From Piscinibacter sp. HJYY11 (GTDB taxonomy: Bacteria; Pseudomonadota; Gammaproteobacteria; Burkholderiales; Burkholderiaceae_C), in NCBI RefSeq assembly GCF_016735515.1, contig NZ_JAERQZ010000001.1, forward strand, positions 3,026,746 to 3,090,745: a DNA stretch of 64,000 nt, in the 5' to 3' direction. The notes under the pieces were generated by a model. It had not been told where the DNA came from and ran no database searches. It worked only from the letters and a program-made list of their open reading frames with translations. The translations under genes were made by a program, and so were the position numbers. This document shows, piece after piece, positions 63,294-64,000 of this stretch. Within the stretch, counting starts at the first letter, position 1. Every line of letters starts with the position of its first letter.

Positions 63294-64000
63294 CTAGAAA
63301 AACGCGAGCAGCGCCTGGGCCGTCTCGGCCGGCGCTTCTTCCGGCACGAAGTGGCCGCTGGGCAGCGCCTCGCCGCTCACGCGGCCGCTGCACTGGGCCT
63401 GCCACAGCTCCAGCGGCTTGAACATGCGATGCACCACGCCGCGCGTGCCCCACAGCACCTGCGTATCGCAGGCGATGCGTTCGCCGGCGGCGCGCGAGGC
63501 GCGGTCGTGTTCGAGGTCGATGCCCGCGGAGGCACGGTAGTCCTCGCAGATGGCGTGGATGCTCTCGGGCACGACGAAGCAGCGTTCGTATTCGGCGATC
63601 GCCTCGGGCTCCAGGTAGGCCATGCCAGCGCTGCCCCAGCCGCCGAGCTTCCAGCGCAGGTAGAAGAGCGGGTCGCCGCCGATCATGCGTTCGGGCAGCG
63701 GCGCGGGCTGGATCAGGTGGAACCAGTGGTAGTAGGCGGCGGCGAAGCGCATGTCGGTCGCCTCGTACATGTCGAGCGTGGGCGCGATGTCGAGCACGCT
63801 GAGCTTGGTGACCGCGTCGGGGTGGTCGAGCGCGAGGCGGTGCGCGACGCGGCCGCCGCGGTCATGGCCGACGAGACCGAAGCGCGGGTGGCCGAGCGTG
63901 CGCATCAGCGCCACCATGTCGGCGGCCATCACCCGCTTGCTGTAGGTGGCGTGCTGAGGGTCGCCCGGCGGTTTGGAGGAATCGCCATAGCCGCGCAGGT
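63294..64000 (-). CDS. Fluoroacetate/haloacetate dehalogenase-like alpha/beta-hydrolase, 5' end missing
   Basis: The frame enters from the right edge; about 235 C-terminal residues are seen. Features of fluoroacetate-dehalogenase-type hydrolases are present: DLRGYGDSSKPPGDPQHATY at the edge, nucleophile Asp in FGLVGHDRGGRVAHRLALDH, a second Asp in VLDIAPT, the halide-pocket His-Trp in YYHWFHLIQPAPLPER, EDYRASAGIDLEHDRAS and the catalytic His in PSGHFVPEEAP. Asp (not Ser) in the nucleophile elbow separates it from esterases. Epoxide hydrolases share these features in part, so the substrate is uncertain. The visible end is normal; the N-terminal ~60 residues are outside. Confidence 0.85.
   Translation of the reverse strand, partial: LRGYGDSSKPPGDPQHATYSKRVMAADMVALMRTLGHPRFGLVGHDRGGRVAHRLALDHPDAVTKLSVLDIAPTLDMYEATDMRFAAAYYHWFHLIQPAPLPERMIGGDPLFYLRWKLGGWGSAGMAYLEPEAIAEYERCFVVPESIHAICEDYRASAGIDLEHDRASRAAGERIACDTQVLWGTRGVVHRMFKPLELWQAQCSGRVSGEALPSGHFVPEEAPAETAQALLAFF

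Overview
The window is GC-rich, densely coded bacterial DNA with strong G/C bias at third codon positions. Gene content (Bug-type and Leu/Ile/Val-type binding proteins, an FadE-type acyl-CoA dehydrogenase, a beta-proteobacterial style F0 subunit c, several LysR regulators, homogentisate-route hppD) suggests a chromosomal segment of a beta-proteobacterium of the order Burkholderiales, perhaps the Leptothrix/Rubrivivax/Rhizobacter group. That placement is inference; no rRNA or tRNA is present to test it. I see no insertion sequence, prophage, CRISPR array or transfer boundary.

Layout. 1-6 kb: a membrane PAS sensor cut by the left edge, pyrF, a LysR regulator divergent from DoxX-GST, purB and a small membrane protein. 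6.1-11 kb: a phosphorus-scavenging block, made of a phytase-like lipoprotein, phnCDE and an HD-domain (PhnZ-like) protein; two sets of 11-bp-spaced CTGTCAT-like repeats (candidate PhoB boxes) sit in front of it. 11-25 kb: housekeeping and accessory genes, including an MFS transporter, a hipBA toxin-antitoxin operon behind three palindromes spaced exactly 27 bp, a Tat-type SDR, a LysR/flavodoxin pair, small stress-type proteins, and an operon of two LuxR regulators (one fused to an alpha/beta-hydrolase) plus a serine hydrolase, divergent from a secreted propeller-like protein. 25-31 kb: a hybrid histidine kinase, a Tim44-domain protein and a membrane patatin.

30.8-39.2 kb: a C-P lyase locus. 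phnGHIJ-(GNAT)-KLM read leftward and phnF-DUF1045-phnN read rightward from a shared intergenic region holding a good candidate PhoB box and a perfect 14-bp palindrome. Together with phnCDE this gives uptake, methylphosphonate-type C-P bond cleavage and ribosyl-phosphate recycling. phnP is not in the window; a 2H-phosphoesterase-like DUF1045 protein sits where it might substitute.

39.3-42.4 kb: a three-gene cluster of a GTP-cyclohydrolase-II-like protein (URC1/urg1 type), a DUF1688 protein (URC4/urg3 type) and uracil phosphoribosyltransferase. It matches the core of the fungal URC/urg uracil-catabolic gene set and is the most interesting locus here. A CodA-like cytosine deaminase about 13 kb away could supply uracil.

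42-64 kb: YjbQ and YdjM-like proteins; hppD plus a VOC protein; a flavin monooxygenase divergent from a zinc alcohol dehydrogenase; a di-haem peroxidase; a CDF metal exporter; FadE; an isolated atpE paralogue; a Bug binding protein divergent from codA; a GST; a response regulator; an FMN-binding glutamate-synthase-like membrane protein; a META-domain protein; two tandem Tat-type ABC binding proteins without permeases; and a fluoroacetate-dehalogenase-like hydrolase cut by the right edge.
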